Notes: generated from the letters alone by a model not told the origin. A DNA stretch of 36,360 nt from JAVBJV01 sp031546815 (GCA_031546815.1 JAVBJV010000047.1:1-36360); one strand, 5' to 3'; shown: positions 1 to 9,174, counted from the first letter of the stretch. Numbers and translations: made by a program.

Positions 1-2
1 TC

Positions 3-1025
3 GACAGTGCCGTGAAACTGCAAACCGGCCTGCGCGCCGAGGTATATCTGCTGAACCGCACCACCGAAGCGCTGTGGCGCAGCGTATCGTTCCCGCGCGC
101 ACGGCTAATGCAGGCGCTTGCGGTTCCGGGGGTCGAGCGTGTGGCCGCGATGTATGTCGGCCCGGCGCAGTGGCGTAATCCGGAGACGCATCTGAAACGC
201 ACATTGCTGATTCTGGGCGTGGACCCGTTCAGCGGCCTGATCGGGTTCGAGGGGCTTCGTCCGGAACAGCAGGCGCTCACCACACAGCGCGACACGTTCC
301 TGTTCGACGAACGCTCGAAGCCCGATTTCGGGCCGGTGCCGCGCATGTTGCAGAACGGCCCGGTGCAGGGCGAACTGGGCGGGCGGCGGGTCGATATTGT
401 GGGTCTGTTCCGCCTCGGCCCCACCTTCGGCACCGAAGGCCATGCGTTGACCAGCGAGGTAAATTTCCTGCGCCTGTTCCCCGGCCGCAGTTTCAGTCAG
501 GTCGATGTCGGCGCGGTGTTCCTGAAACCCGGCACGGACCCCGCACAGGTGCGCACACAGCTGACCGCACTGTTACCCAATGATGTGATCGCCCTCACGC
601 ACGCGGAGATGGTGGCGTTCGAGAAACGCTACTGGGTTCAGGCCGCACCGATCGGCTTCGTGTTCGGCATGGGGGTGGTGATCGGCGTGATCGTCGGCTG
701 CGTGATCGTCTACCAGATTCTGTTCAGCGATATCTCGCGCCATATCTCGGAATACGCCACGCTGAAGGCGATGGGATATTCCAATGCCTATCTGTCGAAA
801 GTGGTGATGGGGGAATCGCTGATCCTCGCAGTGCTGGGCTATATTCCTGGATGGATACTGGGGCTGGGGCTTTACAAGCTGGCCTCGGCGCAGATCTTCA
901 TCCCGCTGACCATGACGCCCGAGAAAACCGCGCTGGTGTTCTCGCTGATCTTCGGCATGTGCGTGTTCTCGGGCATGCTGGCACTGCGCAAGCTGCGCGA
1001 TGCCAATCCGGCGGATATGTTCTGA
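3..1025 (+). CDS. DevC-type ABC exporter permease (5' end outside window)
   Basis: Inner-membrane permease of the FtsX/MacB fold, closest in feel to the DevC proteins that work with a DevA ATPase and a DevB adaptor. The reading frame is open to the left edge, so the start codon and probably about 45-50 residues, including the first membrane helix, lie upstream. The periplasmic part carries the pattern ARLMQAL, GVERV and AQWRNPET that I associate with DevC. Three hydrophobic segments follow in the last 130 residues (beginning PIGFVFGMGVVIG, ESLILAVLGYIPG and TALVFSLIFGMCVF), with the family-like stretch EYATLKAMGYS between the first two. The stop is 2 bases before the ATPase start, so the two genes are coupled. 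An adaptor gene would be expected upstream. The DevC assignment is good; the exported substrate (glycolipid, LPS or other) cannot be read from the sequence. Confidence 0.85.
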   Translation, partial: DSAVKLQTGLRAEVYLLNRTTEALWRSVSFPRARLMQALAVPGVERVAAMYVGPAQWRNPETHLKRTLLILGVDPFSGLIGFEGLRPEQQALTTQRDTFLFDERSKPDFGPVPRMLQNGPVQGELGGRRVDIVGLFRLGPTFGTEGHALTSEVNFLRLFPGRSFSQVDVGAVFLKPGTDPAQVRTQLTALLPNDVIALTHAEMVAFEKRYWVQAAPIGFVFGMGVVIGVIVGCVIVYQILFSDISRHISEYATLKAMGYSNAYLSKVVMGESLILAVLGYIPGWILGLGLYKLASAQIFIPLTMTPEKTALVFSLIFGMCVFSGMLALRKLRDANPADMF

Positions 1026-1027
1026 CC

Positions 1028-1714
1028 ATGCAGAACATCATCGATGCACAGGACATCTGGCATTACTTCGGCGAAGGCGATCTTGCCAAACCGGTGTTGC
1101 AGGGCGTGTCGATCCAGGTCGCCCCCGGCGAGGTGGTTCTGCTGACCGGGCCATCCGGTTCCGGCAAGACCACATTGCTTACTCTGGTGGGGGCATTGCG
1201 CGCCGTGCAGCAGGGCACGTGCAGCGTGCTGGGACAGGATCTGACCAACGCCACCGAAGCCGTGCGCGTTTCCACGCGCCAGCATATCGGCTTCATCTTT
1301 CAGCTGCACAATCTGCTGGGGTTTCTCACCGCGCGCCAGAACGTCGCCATGGCGCTGGAACACGACCCCACCACCACCGAAGCCGAGCGCCTGTCGCGCG
1401 CCGACGACATGCTGAGCGCCGTGGGGCTGGCCGATAAAACCCACGCCTATCCGGCAAAACTTTCGGGTGGACAGCGTCAGCGCGTGGCAATTGCGCGCGC
1501 ACTGGTGCATCAGCCCGGCCTGATTCTGGCTGACGAACCCACCGCCGCGCTCGACAGCAAGACAGGGGGCGAGGCGATGCATCTGTTGCGTAATCTGGCC
1601 AAGGAGCGCGGCACGGCTGTGCTTCTGGTCACGCACGATCCGCGCATCCTCGACATTGCGGATCGCATCATCGCGTTGGAGGACGGCAAGCTGGTGCCGT
1701 CGCGTCCTTCGTAA
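1028..1714 (+). CDS. DevA-type ABC exporter ATPase
   Basis: Cytoplasmic ATPase (228 aa) that powers the permease just upstream. Walker A is GPSGSGKTT at residues 41-49, the Q-loop lies in IGFIFQLHNLL near 87-97, the ABC signature LSGGQ is at 145-149, Walker B LILADE at 165-170 followed by the D-loop, and the switch histidine is in LLVTHD near the C-terminus. The length fits the LolD/MacB/DevA class. The ATG at 1028 is chosen because it opens the conserved N-terminus two bases after the permease stop; the frame is open further upstream, but that segment overlaps the permease and is not ATPase-like. The gene is convergent with the lipoprotein gene at 1766, and I saw no clear hairpin terminator in the 51 bases between them. 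Confidence 0.92.
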   Translation: MQNIIDAQDIWHYFGEGDLAKPVLQGVSIQVAPGEVVLLTGPSGSGKTTLLTLVGALRAVQQGTCSVLGQDLTNATEAVRVSTRQHIGFIFQLHNLLGFLTARQNVAMALEHDPTTTEAERLSRADDMLSAVGLADKTHAYPAKLSGGQRQRVAIARALVHQPGLILADEPTAALDSKTGGEAMHLLRNLAKERGTAVLLVTHDPRILDIADRIIALEDGKLVPSRPS

Positions 1715-1765
1715 GAACGGCACGCGATGACACAGGGCCACCGCATACCGTTTTCTTTTATCGGA

Positions 1766-2098
1766 TTACATGCTGATCGAGCGCACGCTGCACGTCTCGA
1801 CGTTGCGCATTTCCCGGCTCCGGCCATTGTTATAAACGACCATAACATCCGTGATGCACCCGCCGCCGCTGGGCAGCGAGACCCAGATGTTTTCACCAGG
1901 GCTGAGCACATACTGACCAAGCCGGTCACGGCCCCAGCCACCCGCGCGTGACGACGACGCATAGACTTCGCGGATTGTGTAACCGGAAGTGTTCACCAGC
2001 GCGAAAGACGGATCACCGCTCACCAGGATGGTCTGGCCCTGCTGGGGGGCGCATGCAGACAGCAGCAAAGTCATCATTCCAACAAAAAACAACCGCAT
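1766..2098 (-). CDS. Small secreted lipoprotein, unknown function
   Basis: A 110-residue protein with a lipoprotein signal: short basic start, hydrophobic run, then the lipobox LLLSAC with the predicted lipidated cysteine at residue 16. The mature part is short and probably beta-rich, with NTSGYTIREVYAS, WGRDRLGQYVLSPGE and a C-terminal VETCSV. Small proteins with this order (a 'sticks out of the surface' beta domain with WG-x-DRLG and a late cysteine) are common as hypothetical exported proteins in alphaproteobacteria. Two cysteines in the mature part (in GGGCITD and VETCSV) could form a disulfide. The ATG at 2098 has a GGGA 10 bases upstream. It stands alone between convergent and downstream genes. 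No function is claimed. Confidence 0.75.
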   Translation of the reverse strand: MRLFFVGMMTLLLSACAPQQGQTILVSGDPSFALVNTSGYTIREVYASSSRAGGWGRDRLGQYVLSPGENIWVSLPSGGGCITDVMVVYNNGRSREMRNVETCSVRSISM

Positions 2099-2206
2099 AT
2101 GCTTTAGATCCCATTTTCCGGTTCAAGACCCCACCAAATTAACACGCAATTCGGGAAAATCCATCCGAATTTTAAATATTTGTTAATTTTAATTCAGCTA
2201 TTGGCT
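2099..2206 (-). promoter_or_regulatory. AT-rich leader/promoter of the lipoprotein gene
   Basis: This 108-base spacer, markedly AT-rich around 2163-2193, lies between the stop of the CoxL gene and the lipoprotein start. Read on the minus strand it holds a TTAACA that could serve as a -35 element, but the -10 is poor (TGGATT at 17-base spacing), so the promoter is not resolved to the base. I saw no convincing stem-loop terminator for the CoxL gene here. Confidence 0.35.
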
Positions 2207-4525
2207 TTATCCCGCCTGTAAAGCCCGCCAGATTACCTCGGGCGTGGCAGGCATATCGATATGCATCACACCGGCATCCGACAGCGCGTCGATCAATGCA
2301 TTGATCAGTGCTGGCGGACTGCCAACCGCCCCGGCCTCGCCCGCGCCCTTCACGCCCAGCGGGTTGGTGTCGCAGGGGATTTCGACCAGCTCCACCTCGA
2401 TATCCGGCAGATCTCCAGCGCGCGGCAGAGCATAGTCCATGAATGTGCCGGACAGCAGCTGGCCCGAGTCCGCGTCGTATGCGGTGTGTTCCAGCAACGC
2501 CTGTCCAAAGCCCTGCGCGACACCGCCATGCACCTGGCCACGCACAATCATCGGGTTGATCGCCTTGCCCACATCGTCGCAGACGATATAGCGCAGCAAC
2601 TGCGTCACCCCGGTTTCGGGGTCGATCTCAACTTCCGCGATGTGACAGCCATTGGGGAAAGTATGGTGCGGAATCTCGGCCACCTCGGCGGCATCCAGCA
2701 GGGTGGCATCCTGCCCGGCCTGCACACGTGCGCGCTGTTTGGCGGCCAGAGTCAGAATGTCGATACCACGATCGGTGCCCGCAATGCTGAAGCGCCCGGC
2801 ATGGAATTCGATGTCGGCGACGGCAGCTTCCAGTTCTTCGCTGGCGGCGCGTTTGCCTTTCTCAATCACGGTGGCGGCGGTCGCGTAAATCGCCGTGCCT
2901 TCCGAATACAGGCTGCGCGCACCGCCCGTCCCACCGCCGGTGGGGATGCGATCGGAATCGCCCTGAACGATGCGGATCTTCTCGCCGGGAATGCCGAGCT
3001 TGTCCGCCGTCAGCATCACATAGGCGGTCTCGTGCCCCTGCCCGGTCGACTGTGTGCCGACCAGCACATCGACGAAGCCGTCATCGGCGAAGCGGATCTC
3101 GGCCCGTTCGCTGGGCGCGCCGCCGGTTGCTTCTAGATAGTACGACAGACCGATACCGCGCTTCTTGCCGCGCGCGGCGGATTCCGCGCGACGTGCGGCA
3201 AAGCCCGCCCAGTCCGACTTCTGCAACGCCGCATCCAGCAGGTGCTGGAAATCGCCGCTGTCATACGTGATGCCCATCGCCGATGTGTGTGGCATGGCGG
3301 ACGGCGTCACCATATTGCGGCGACGCAGCTCCACACGGTCGATCTTCATCTCGCGCGCGGCGGCATCGATCAGGCGTTCAACCAGATAGTTGCTCTCGGG
3401 GCGGCCCGCGCCGCGATACGCATCGACCGGTGTGGTGTTGGTGAACACGCCCAGCACATTCGCGTAGATCGACTGGAAATTATAGACGCTGGCCAGAACC
3501 TTGGTGCCCGCCATGGTCGGGATATAGGGCGCGAAGTTTGACAGATACGCGCCCATATTCGCAACGTTGCGTGTGCGCAGCGCCAGAAAATGCCCATCCT
3601 TGTCGAGCGCCAGTTCGCCCAGAGTCAGATTGTCGCGCCCATGTGTGTCTGACAGGAATGCCTCGGCCCGTTCGGCAATCCACTTCACCGGCGCGCCAGC
3701 CTTGCGCGTGGCGTAGCAGGCCATCGCGACCTCGGCATACAGGAACAGCTTCATGCCGAAGCCGCCGCCGACATCGGGGGTCAGCACGTGGAAGCGGTCT
3801 TCCGGAACCTTGAATACGTGTTCGGCCAGCAATTCCTTGATCACCCAGGAACCCTGTGTGCCGGTATGCACCGCCCAGCGTTCCGACGCCGCGTCATACG
3901 CCGCCAGTACACCGCGCGTTTCCATGCTGGCAACCACGATGCGGTTGTTCACCACCGTCAGCTGTGTGACATGCGCGGCCGAGGCGAACAGCGCATCGTT
4001 CTTCGCCTTGTCGCCCACCGCCCAGTCGAAGCAGGTGTTGTTCTGCGCATCGCCCCAGACCTGTGGCTGCCCTGCATCGCGCACCGTCGCCAGATCCGTC
4101 ACCGAAGGCAGGGTATCGTAATCGACTATCACCGCTTCGGCGCCGTCGCGCGCGGCTTGCAGCGTTGCCGCCACCACGAAGGCCACCGGGTCGCCCACAT
4201 GGCGCACCGTATCGGTCGCCAGCGGCAGGCGCGGTGTGTCGGCGCGCTGCGATCCATCGCGGTTCTTCAGCGACACGGTGCAGGGAAGTTCGCCAATACC
4301 ATCGGCCTGCAGGTCGGCACCGGTATAGACCGCGCGCACGCCCGGAGTTTCCACGGCGGCAGAGATGTCGAGGCCCAGAATCTTCGCATGTGCATGCGGG
4401 CTGCGCACGAACACACCGTAAAGCTGATCGGGCAGGCTGATGTCGTCGGTATAGCGCCCGGTGCCCTTCAGCAGGCGTGGATCTTCAACACGACGTACAG
4501 GCTGGGCGAGACCGAACTTGCTCAT
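2207..4525 (-). CDS. CoxL/CutL-type molybdopterin-binding hydroxylase large subunit
   Basis: Large subunit (772 aa) of a xanthine dehydrogenase-family hydroxylase, carrying the molybdenum-cytosine-dinucleotide site. Motifs seen: RRVEDPRLLKG near the N-terminus (11-21), DVGGGFGMK at 251-259, the active-site loop AYRGAGR at 369-375 and a C-terminal GVKGAGEAGAVGSPPAL with the catalytic Glu. The AYRGAGR loop is the form II type, not the AYxCSFR loop of true aerobic CO dehydrogenase, so CO oxidation is unlikely; the substrate is probably an aldehyde or aromatic/heterocyclic compound. The ATG at 4525 gives the family N-terminus and has GGGGGAA upstream; the frame stays open for another 20 codons into the upstream terminator hairpin, which is why the longer start is rejected. 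No FAD (CoxM) or 2Fe-2S (CoxS) subunit gene is adjacent. Confidence 0.9.
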   Translation of the reverse strand: MSKFGLAQPVRRVEDPRLLKGTGRYTDDISLPDQLYGVFVRSPHAHAKILGLDISAAVETPGVRAVYTGADLQADGIGELPCTVSLKNRDGSQRADTPRLPLATDTVRHVGDPVAFVVAATLQAARDGAEAVIVDYDTLPSVTDLATVRDAGQPQVWGDAQNNTCFDWAVGDKAKNDALFASAAHVTQLTVVNNRIVVASMETRGVLAAYDAASERWAVHTGTQGSWVIKELLAEHVFKVPEDRFHVLTPDVGGGFGMKLFLYAEVAMACYATRKAGAPVKWIAERAEAFLSDTHGRDNLTLGELALDKDGHFLALRTRNVANMGAYLSNFAPYIPTMAGTKVLASVYNFQSIYANVLGVFTNTTPVDAYRGAGRPESNYLVERLIDAAAREMKIDRVELRRRNMVTPSAMPHTSAMGITYDSGDFQHLLDAALQKSDWAGFAARRAESAARGKKRGIGLSYYLEATGGAPSERAEIRFADDGFVDVLVGTQSTGQGHETAYVMLTADKLGIPGEKIRIVQGDSDRIPTGGGTGGARSLYSEGTAIYATAATVIEKGKRAASEELEAAVADIEFHAGRFSIAGTDRGIDILTLAAKQRARVQAGQDATLLDAAEVAEIPHHTFPNGCHIAEVEIDPETGVTQLLRYIVCDDVGKAINPMIVRGQVHGGVAQGFGQALLEHTAYDADSGQLLSGTFMDYALPRAGDLPDIEVELVEIPCDTNPLGVKGAGEAGAVGSPPALINALIDALSDAGVMHIDMPATPEVIWRALQAG

Positions 4526-4565
4526 GCGACTATTCCCCCGAATGGCACCGCCGACCAGAATGAAA

Positions 4566-4596
4566 GCAGGGGGAGCTTTTGCCAAGCTCCCCCTGC
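4566..4596 (-). terminator. Strong hairpin terminator after the RND operon
   Basis: A perfect 13-base-pair stem (GCAGGGGGAGCTT against AAGCTCCCCCTGC, arms 4566-4578 and 4584-4596) closes on a 5-base loop. On the minus strand the hairpin comes 28 bases after the RND pump stop and is followed by TTTCATT, so it fits an intrinsic terminator that separates the efflux operon from the CoxL gene behind it. Confidence 0.8.
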
Positions 4597-4623
4597 CGAT
4601 TTATCGCAACACTCGAAACAGTC

Positions 4624-7600
4624 TCACACCGGTGCTATCGGCGCATGATCTACCGCGGGTTGATGCGGTGCTTCCGGTGCGCCGATCCCAAGCTTGCTCT
4701 TCAACTTCTCACGCCAGGTCTGGAACACCACATACAGCAGCGGGATGACGAAAATCCCGATCAGACTGGCAGCGATCATCCCTGCGAACACCGGTGTGCC
4801 CACCGCGCGGCGCGACAGTTCCGATGCCCCGCTCGCCGTCACCAGCGGCCACAGGCCGAGGATGAACGCGAACGATGTCATCATCACCGCACGGAACCGC
4901 ATCTTGGCCCCCAGTGTCGCAGCTTCGCGAATGCTGAGGCCCGCCTCGCGCCGTTCCTTGGCGAATTCGATGATCAGAATCCCGTTCTTGGCGGCCAGCG
5001 CCACCAGCACCACCAGCCCGATCTGTGCATACAGATCCAGCGACATACCGGCGATGACGATCCCGACAAACGACCCCAGAACCCCGATCGCCACCGACAG
5101 CAGCACCGGCACCGGGATGGTCCAGCTTTCGTACAGCGCCACCAGGAACAGATACGCAAACAGCACCGCCAACGCCAGAATAACGCTGGTCTGCCCGGAC
5201 GCCTGCTTTTCCTGATACGATGTGCCTGACCAGTCGTAGCTGAAGCCCTGCGGCAGCGTGGTGCTCGACAATGTTTCCATCGCCGCCAGCGCCTGCCCGG
5301 AGGACACACCCTCGCGTGGCGAACCCTGCAGCGTGATCGAGCGATAGTTGTTGAACCGCGTGATCGTCTGCGGCCCCGTCTGCACCTGCAGATCCGCGAA
5401 CGACCGCAAGGGCACCATGTCGCCCTTGCTGTTGCGCACATGGATGCGCCAGATGCCGTCGATGTCGGTGCGGTCCGATGCCTCGGCCTGCAGGTTGACC
5501 TGCCAGGTGCGGCCGAACAGGTTGAAGTCGTTCACGTAGTATCCGCCCAACGTCGCCTGCAGCGCGGTGAACACATCCGAGATAGAGATCCCCAATGTCT
5601 GCGCGCGTTCGCGGTCGATGTTCAGGTTCAGCAGCGGCGTGTTGGCACTGAAGGTCGAGAACACACGCGCAAGATCGGGATGCTGGTTGGCGGCAACCAC
5701 CAGCCCCTGCATCGCCGCCGCCATGTCGTTCACGCTGCGGCCTTCCAGATTCTGCAGCCGGTATTCAAACCCGCCGCCCGTGCCAAGCCCGATGATCGGC
5801 GGCAGGTTGAAGCCGAAGATCTGCGCCTCGCGCACGGTCTGGAACTGCGCTGCCAGCGCGGGGATCAGCTGCTGCACGCGCGATGTGCGGTGCTCGAACG
5901 GCTTCAGTCGCGCCACGAAGAAAGCAGCATTGGACTGCGCACCGCCATCCAGCATCGAATACCCGACCACCGAGACGATATCCTCGATATCGGATTGTTG
6001 ATGCAAGATCTCGAACACACGATCGGCAACCGCCTGTGTGCGCGCAACCGATGCCCCTGGCGGCAGCTGGGCCTGAATGAAAAACGCACCCTGATCTTCT
6101 TCGGGCAGGAAGCCCGACGGGGTGATCTTCCCAAGCCCCACAATCCCCACACCCGCTGCAATCACCAGCACCAACCCGAGGATCGAGTACCGCATTAGCC
6201 GCTCGACGAGGAATGAATACCCATCGCGCGTTTTGTCAATGGCATTCATCATGATCCGGATGATGCCTTTGCGCGGTCCACTATGGCGCAAGAACAGCGA
6301 ACACAGCGCAGGCGAAAGCGTCAACGCGTTCACGGCCGAGATCACCATAGCCACGCTGATGGTCACCGCAAACTGCTGGAACAGCGTGCCCGAAATACCC
6401 GAGATGAACCCGATCGGCACGAACACCGACAGCAGCACCAGCGTGATGGCGATGATCGGCGCGGTGATTTCCTGCATGGCCTTTTTAGTGGCCTCGGCCG
6501 GCGTCAGATGTGGTTCTTCCTCCATCACGCGTTCGACGTTTTCCACCACCACGATGGCGTCGTCCACCACGATGCCGATCGCCAGCACCATGGCCAGCAG
6601 CGAGATCGTGTTGATCGAGAAGCCCAGCATCAGCATGACCGCGAACGTGCCGATCAGGCTGACCGGCACCGCGATGGTCGGGATCAGCGTTGCGCGGAAC
6701 GAGCCCAGGAACAGGAACACCACCAGCACGACCAGCACAAAGGCTTCGATCAGGGTTTTCTTAACCTCGGCCACTGTGTCGCGCACGAATTCCGTGGTGT
6801 CGTACACGGGCTTCCAGTGCAGCCCCTCGGGGAAGCGTTCGGCCAACCGGTTCATCGTCGCCTCGAGCGTCTGCACGGTCTGCAGTGCATTTGCCCCTGG
6901 CGACAGATAGGTGCCAATCATCGAGGCCGCCTGGTTGTTCAGCCGCGCTTCCATATCCATGTTGGCGGACCCAACCTCGAGCCGTGCAACATCTCGCACC
7001 CGCAACAGGGTTCCGTCCTGATTGGCGCGGATAACGATGGCACCGAATTCTTCAGGCGTCGTCAGGCGCCCCTGTGTGGTCAGGTTGATCTGGAACTGCT
7101 GGTCATCGGAAATCGGGCGTCCCCCGATGCGTCCCACCGCCGCCTGCGCGTTCTGCTGATTGATCGCGTTGATGATATCCGACGCCGACAGGTTGAGCGA
7201 CTGCATCCGGTCCGTCTCGAACCAGATACGCATCGAGTAATCCTGCGCACCGAACAGCGTCACCTGCCCGATGCCGGGCGTGCGGGCGATGGTGTCGAGG
7301 ATGTTGATGGTGACGTAGTTGCTCAAGTACGTGCGGTCGTATTCCGGCTTGTCGGACGTGATGGCCAGGAACATCAGGATGGCCGACGACTGCTTGCGCA
7401 CCGTCACCCCCTGGCGCTGCACGGTGTCCGGCAGTTTAGCCAGCGCGGTCTGCACGCGGTTGTTCACGTTCACCGCGTTGATGTCCGGGTCTGTCCCCAG
7501 CGCGAACGAGACCTGCAACGTATAGCTGCCGTCATTGCCGCTGTTCGACGACATGTAGATCATGTTGTCGACGCCGTTCACCGCACTTTCGATCGGCTGG

Positions 7601-7788
7601 CCAACGATGGCTTCCACCACCTCGGCCGAGGCGCCGGGATACATGGTGGTGACCGAGACCTGCGGCGGCACGATGTCGGGGAACTGCGCAATGGGAATAC
7701 GCGTCAGGGCCAGAAACCCGGCTAGAGTAATAACAATCGCGATGACGATCGCGAAGCGGGGACGGTCGACGAAAATTGCTGACAGCAT
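4624..7788 (-). CDS. RND multidrug efflux pump, HAE1/AcrB family
   Basis: Inner-membrane proton-driven drug exporter (1054 aa, the usual AcrB/MexF length). It opens with MLSAIFVDRPRFAIVIA, typical of HAE1 pumps. The two relay aspartates are in GIVVDDAIVVVENVE of the fourth helix (about residues 405-406) and the relay lysine in ALAAKNGILIIEFAKERR near residue 940. The porter region includes the switch-loop-like segment GFNLPPIIGLGTGGGFEYRL. The start is 3 bases after the stop of the adaptor gene, so translation is probably coupled. No TolC-type outer-membrane gene is next to it, so the pump presumably uses one encoded elsewhere. The product is clear; the exported compounds are not known. Confidence 0.95.
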   Translation of the reverse strand: MLSAIFVDRPRFAIVIAIVITLAGFLALTRIPIAQFPDIVPPQVSVTTMYPGASAEVVEAIVGQPIESAVNGVDNMIYMSSNSGNDGSYTLQVSFALGTDPDINAVNVNNRVQTALAKLPDTVQRQGVTVRKQSSAILMFLAITSDKPEYDRTYLSNYVTINILDTIARTPGIGQVTLFGAQDYSMRIWFETDRMQSLNLSASDIINAINQQNAQAAVGRIGGRPISDDQQFQINLTTQGRLTTPEEFGAIVIRANQDGTLLRVRDVARLEVGSANMDMEARLNNQAASMIGTYLSPGANALQTVQTLEATMNRLAERFPEGLHWKPVYDTTEFVRDTVAEVKKTLIEAFVLVVLVVFLFLGSFRATLIPTIAVPVSLIGTFAVMLMLGFSINTISLLAMVLAIGIVVDDAIVVVENVERVMEEEPHLTPAEATKKAMQEITAPIIAITLVLLSVFVPIGFISGISGTLFQQFAVTISVAMVISAVNALTLSPALCSLFLRHSGPRKGIIRIMMNAIDKTRDGYSFLVERLMRYSILGLVLVIAAGVGIVGLGKITPSGFLPEEDQGAFFIQAQLPPGASVARTQAVADRVFEILHQQSDIEDIVSVVGYSMLDGGAQSNAAFFVARLKPFEHRTSRVQQLIPALAAQFQTVREAQIFGFNLPPIIGLGTGGGFEYRLQNLEGRSVNDMAAAMQGLVVAANQHPDLARVFSTFSANTPLLNLNIDRERAQTLGISISDVFTALQATLGGYYVNDFNLFGRTWQVNLQAEASDRTDIDGIWRIHVRNSKGDMVPLRSFADLQVQTGPQTITRFNNYRSITLQGSPREGVSSGQALAAMETLSSTTLPQGFSYDWSGTSYQEKQASGQTSVILALAVLFAYLFLVALYESWTIPVPVLLSVAIGVLGSFVGIVIAGMSLDLYAQIGLVVLVALAAKNGILIIEFAKERREAGLSIREAATLGAKMRFRAVMMTSFAFILGLWPLVTASGASELSRRAVGTPVFAGMIAASLIGIFVIPLLYVVFQTWREKLKSKLGIGAPEAPHQPAVDHAPIAPV

Positions 7789-7791
7789 GGT

Positions 7792-8973
7792 TCAGTTCCG
7801 CGCTGGCTGCTGAACCGAGGGCGTCGCCGGTCCGGCCTGCACCGGCTGCCCCGGACGAACGCGCTGGATACCTTCGACGATCACGCTCTCCCCGCCTTTC
7901 AGGCACTGTGTGTCGGCATCGTTCTGGCAGTCCCGCACCACCAGCATCATCGCGTCTCTGCCTGCCACGTGGATCCGGCGGATCTGCGCGTGCGACTTGT
8001 CATCGACGATGAACACATAAGCGCCAAGCTGATCCGACAGCAGGGCCGACTGCGGAATGGTGATGGCCTGCACCGGTGCCTTGCCAGCCAGAATGGCGGT
8101 CACCACCTGGCCTTCGATCAGCGAGCGTGCACCGGGGCTGTTCGGCGCAGCACCCGCCTGCGGTGGGTTGGGGATGGTGGCGCGCAGCATGATGGTGTCG
8201 GTGCTGCGATCGACCTGATTGTTGACGAAATCCAGCGTCCCGGCCTGTGGCAGGATCGTGCCGTTGGCAAGCCTTACCTGCACCGTAATGGCGGCCAGCC
8301 CGCCCTGACCTGAATAGCGTTGGCGCAATTCTTCGCCCGCGCGGGTCGAGACCGGGAATTCCACAAACATCGGGTCCTGGCTGACAATGGTAGCCAGCAC
8401 ACCCGACGTGGGGCTGACGACGTTGCCCGCCGTCACCGATGCGCGGCCGATCTTGCCCGAAACCGGCGCACGGATTTCGGTGTAACCAAGGTTGATCTGC
8501 GCCTGCGTCAAAGCGGCTTGCGCCTGCATGACAGAGGCACTGTCGCTGGCTTCGTTGGCCGTGGCATCGTCGACACGCGCCTGCGTGCCGGCCGACGAAC
8601 GCACCAGTTCGCGCGCACGGGCCAGCTGGATACGGGCATTCACCAGTGTTGCCGAGGCCGAGGCCAGCGCACCCTGCGCCTGGGCAACCGATGCTTCAAA
8701 CGGTTCGCGCTCCAGCCGGAACAGCAGATCGCCGGCCTTTACCTCGGTCCCTTCCTGGAACAGGCGTTCCTGCATGAAGGCGGTGACGCGGGCCTGAAGA
8801 TCAACGCGGTCCATCGCCGCGATACGGGCTACGAATGTGTCGGCCTGCGTCACGTCGTGGCGCGTCGCCTGCATCACGCCCACAGCGGGCGCCGGGGGAG
8901 CTGCCTGCTGGGCGGAGGCCGCTGTGGCAGTAAGCATGACAAGCGCCGCAACCTTGGAAAAATGGACCGACAT
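7792..8973 (-). CDS. RND periplasmic adaptor subunit (AcrA/MexE family)
   Basis: Membrane-fusion protein (393 aa) bridging the RND pump to an outer-membrane channel. It has a Sec signal (KVAALVMLTATAASA then QQ, probable cleavage near residue 21), the two lipoyl half-motifs (VTAFMQERLFQEGTEVKAGD and IRAPVSGKIGRASV), and between them an alpha-helical hairpin rich in Ala and Gln (about residues 95-150). There is no lipobox cysteine, so unlike AcrA it is not lipid-anchored. A C-terminal membrane-proximal domain follows and the protein ends in a Pro-rich tail. AAGG lies 7 bases before the ATG. It is the first gene of the two-gene efflux operon, and the dyad at 9022-9048 lies in its promoter. No regulator gene is adjacent. 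Confidence 0.93.
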   Translation of the reverse strand: MSVHFSKVAALVMLTATAASAQQAAPPAPAVGVMQATRHDVTQADTFVARIAAMDRVDLQARVTAFMQERLFQEGTEVKAGDLLFRLEREPFEASVAQAQGALASASATLVNARIQLARARELVRSSAGTQARVDDATANEASDSASVMQAQAALTQAQINLGYTEIRAPVSGKIGRASVTAGNVVSPTSGVLATIVSQDPMFVEFPVSTRAGEELRQRYSGQGGLAAITVQVRLANGTILPQAGTLDFVNNQVDRSTDTIMLRATIPNPPQAGAAPNSPGARSLIEGQVVTAILAGKAPVQAITIPQSALLSDQLGAYVFIVDDKSHAQIRRIHVAGRDAMMLVVRDCQNDADTQCLKGGESVIVEGIQRVRPGQPVQAGPATPSVQQPARN

Positions 8974-9020
8974 TCGTAAACCTTTTTATAAAGAGCTGCC
9001 CGAGCAGGGATCAGACGTAG

Positions 9021-9049
9021 ATGAGAAGCATACAGATAATGATTCTCAA
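9021..9049 (-). promoter_or_regulatory. RND operon promoter with overlapping inverted repeat
   Basis: On the minus strand TTGAGA (9049-9044) and TCTCAT (9026-9021) stand 17 bases apart, a fair -35/-10 pair (5/6 and 4/6 to consensus). The perfect inverted repeat TGAGAA-N15-TTCTCA (9022-9027 and 9043-9048) lies exactly over the two elements, as expected for a repressor operator. The neighbouring GATAATGAT also resembles half of a Fur box. The transcript would start about 35-40 bases before the adaptor ATG. Confidence 0.45.
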
Positions 9050-9110
9050 GTGAACCCTGTCGTGTAACTAACCAACCAGAAATCTTTCGGGCGACGCTGC
9101 ACCACCGAAA

Positions 9111-9148
9111 CGCAATATGGCGCCCCGAATGGGACGCCATATGTTGCG
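9111..9148 (-). terminator. Hairpin terminator after the SLC13 transporter gene
   Basis: Arms at 9111-9126 and 9131-9148 pair as CGCAA, TATGGCG and CCC with GGG, CGCCATA and TTGCG, leaving one mismatch, a two-base bulge and a GAAT-type loop. It begins 27 bases after the transporter stop on the minus strand and is followed only by TTT, so it is a probable but weak-tailed intrinsic terminator. Confidence 0.55.
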
Positions 9149-9174
9149 ACCAGATATTCCTGACGTGCAAGAAC

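Noticed and set aside
6283..7725. 480-codon open frame on the plus strand
   Set aside because: Antisense to the RND pump, extreme His/Gln/Asp content, no domain; a GC-rich shadow frame.
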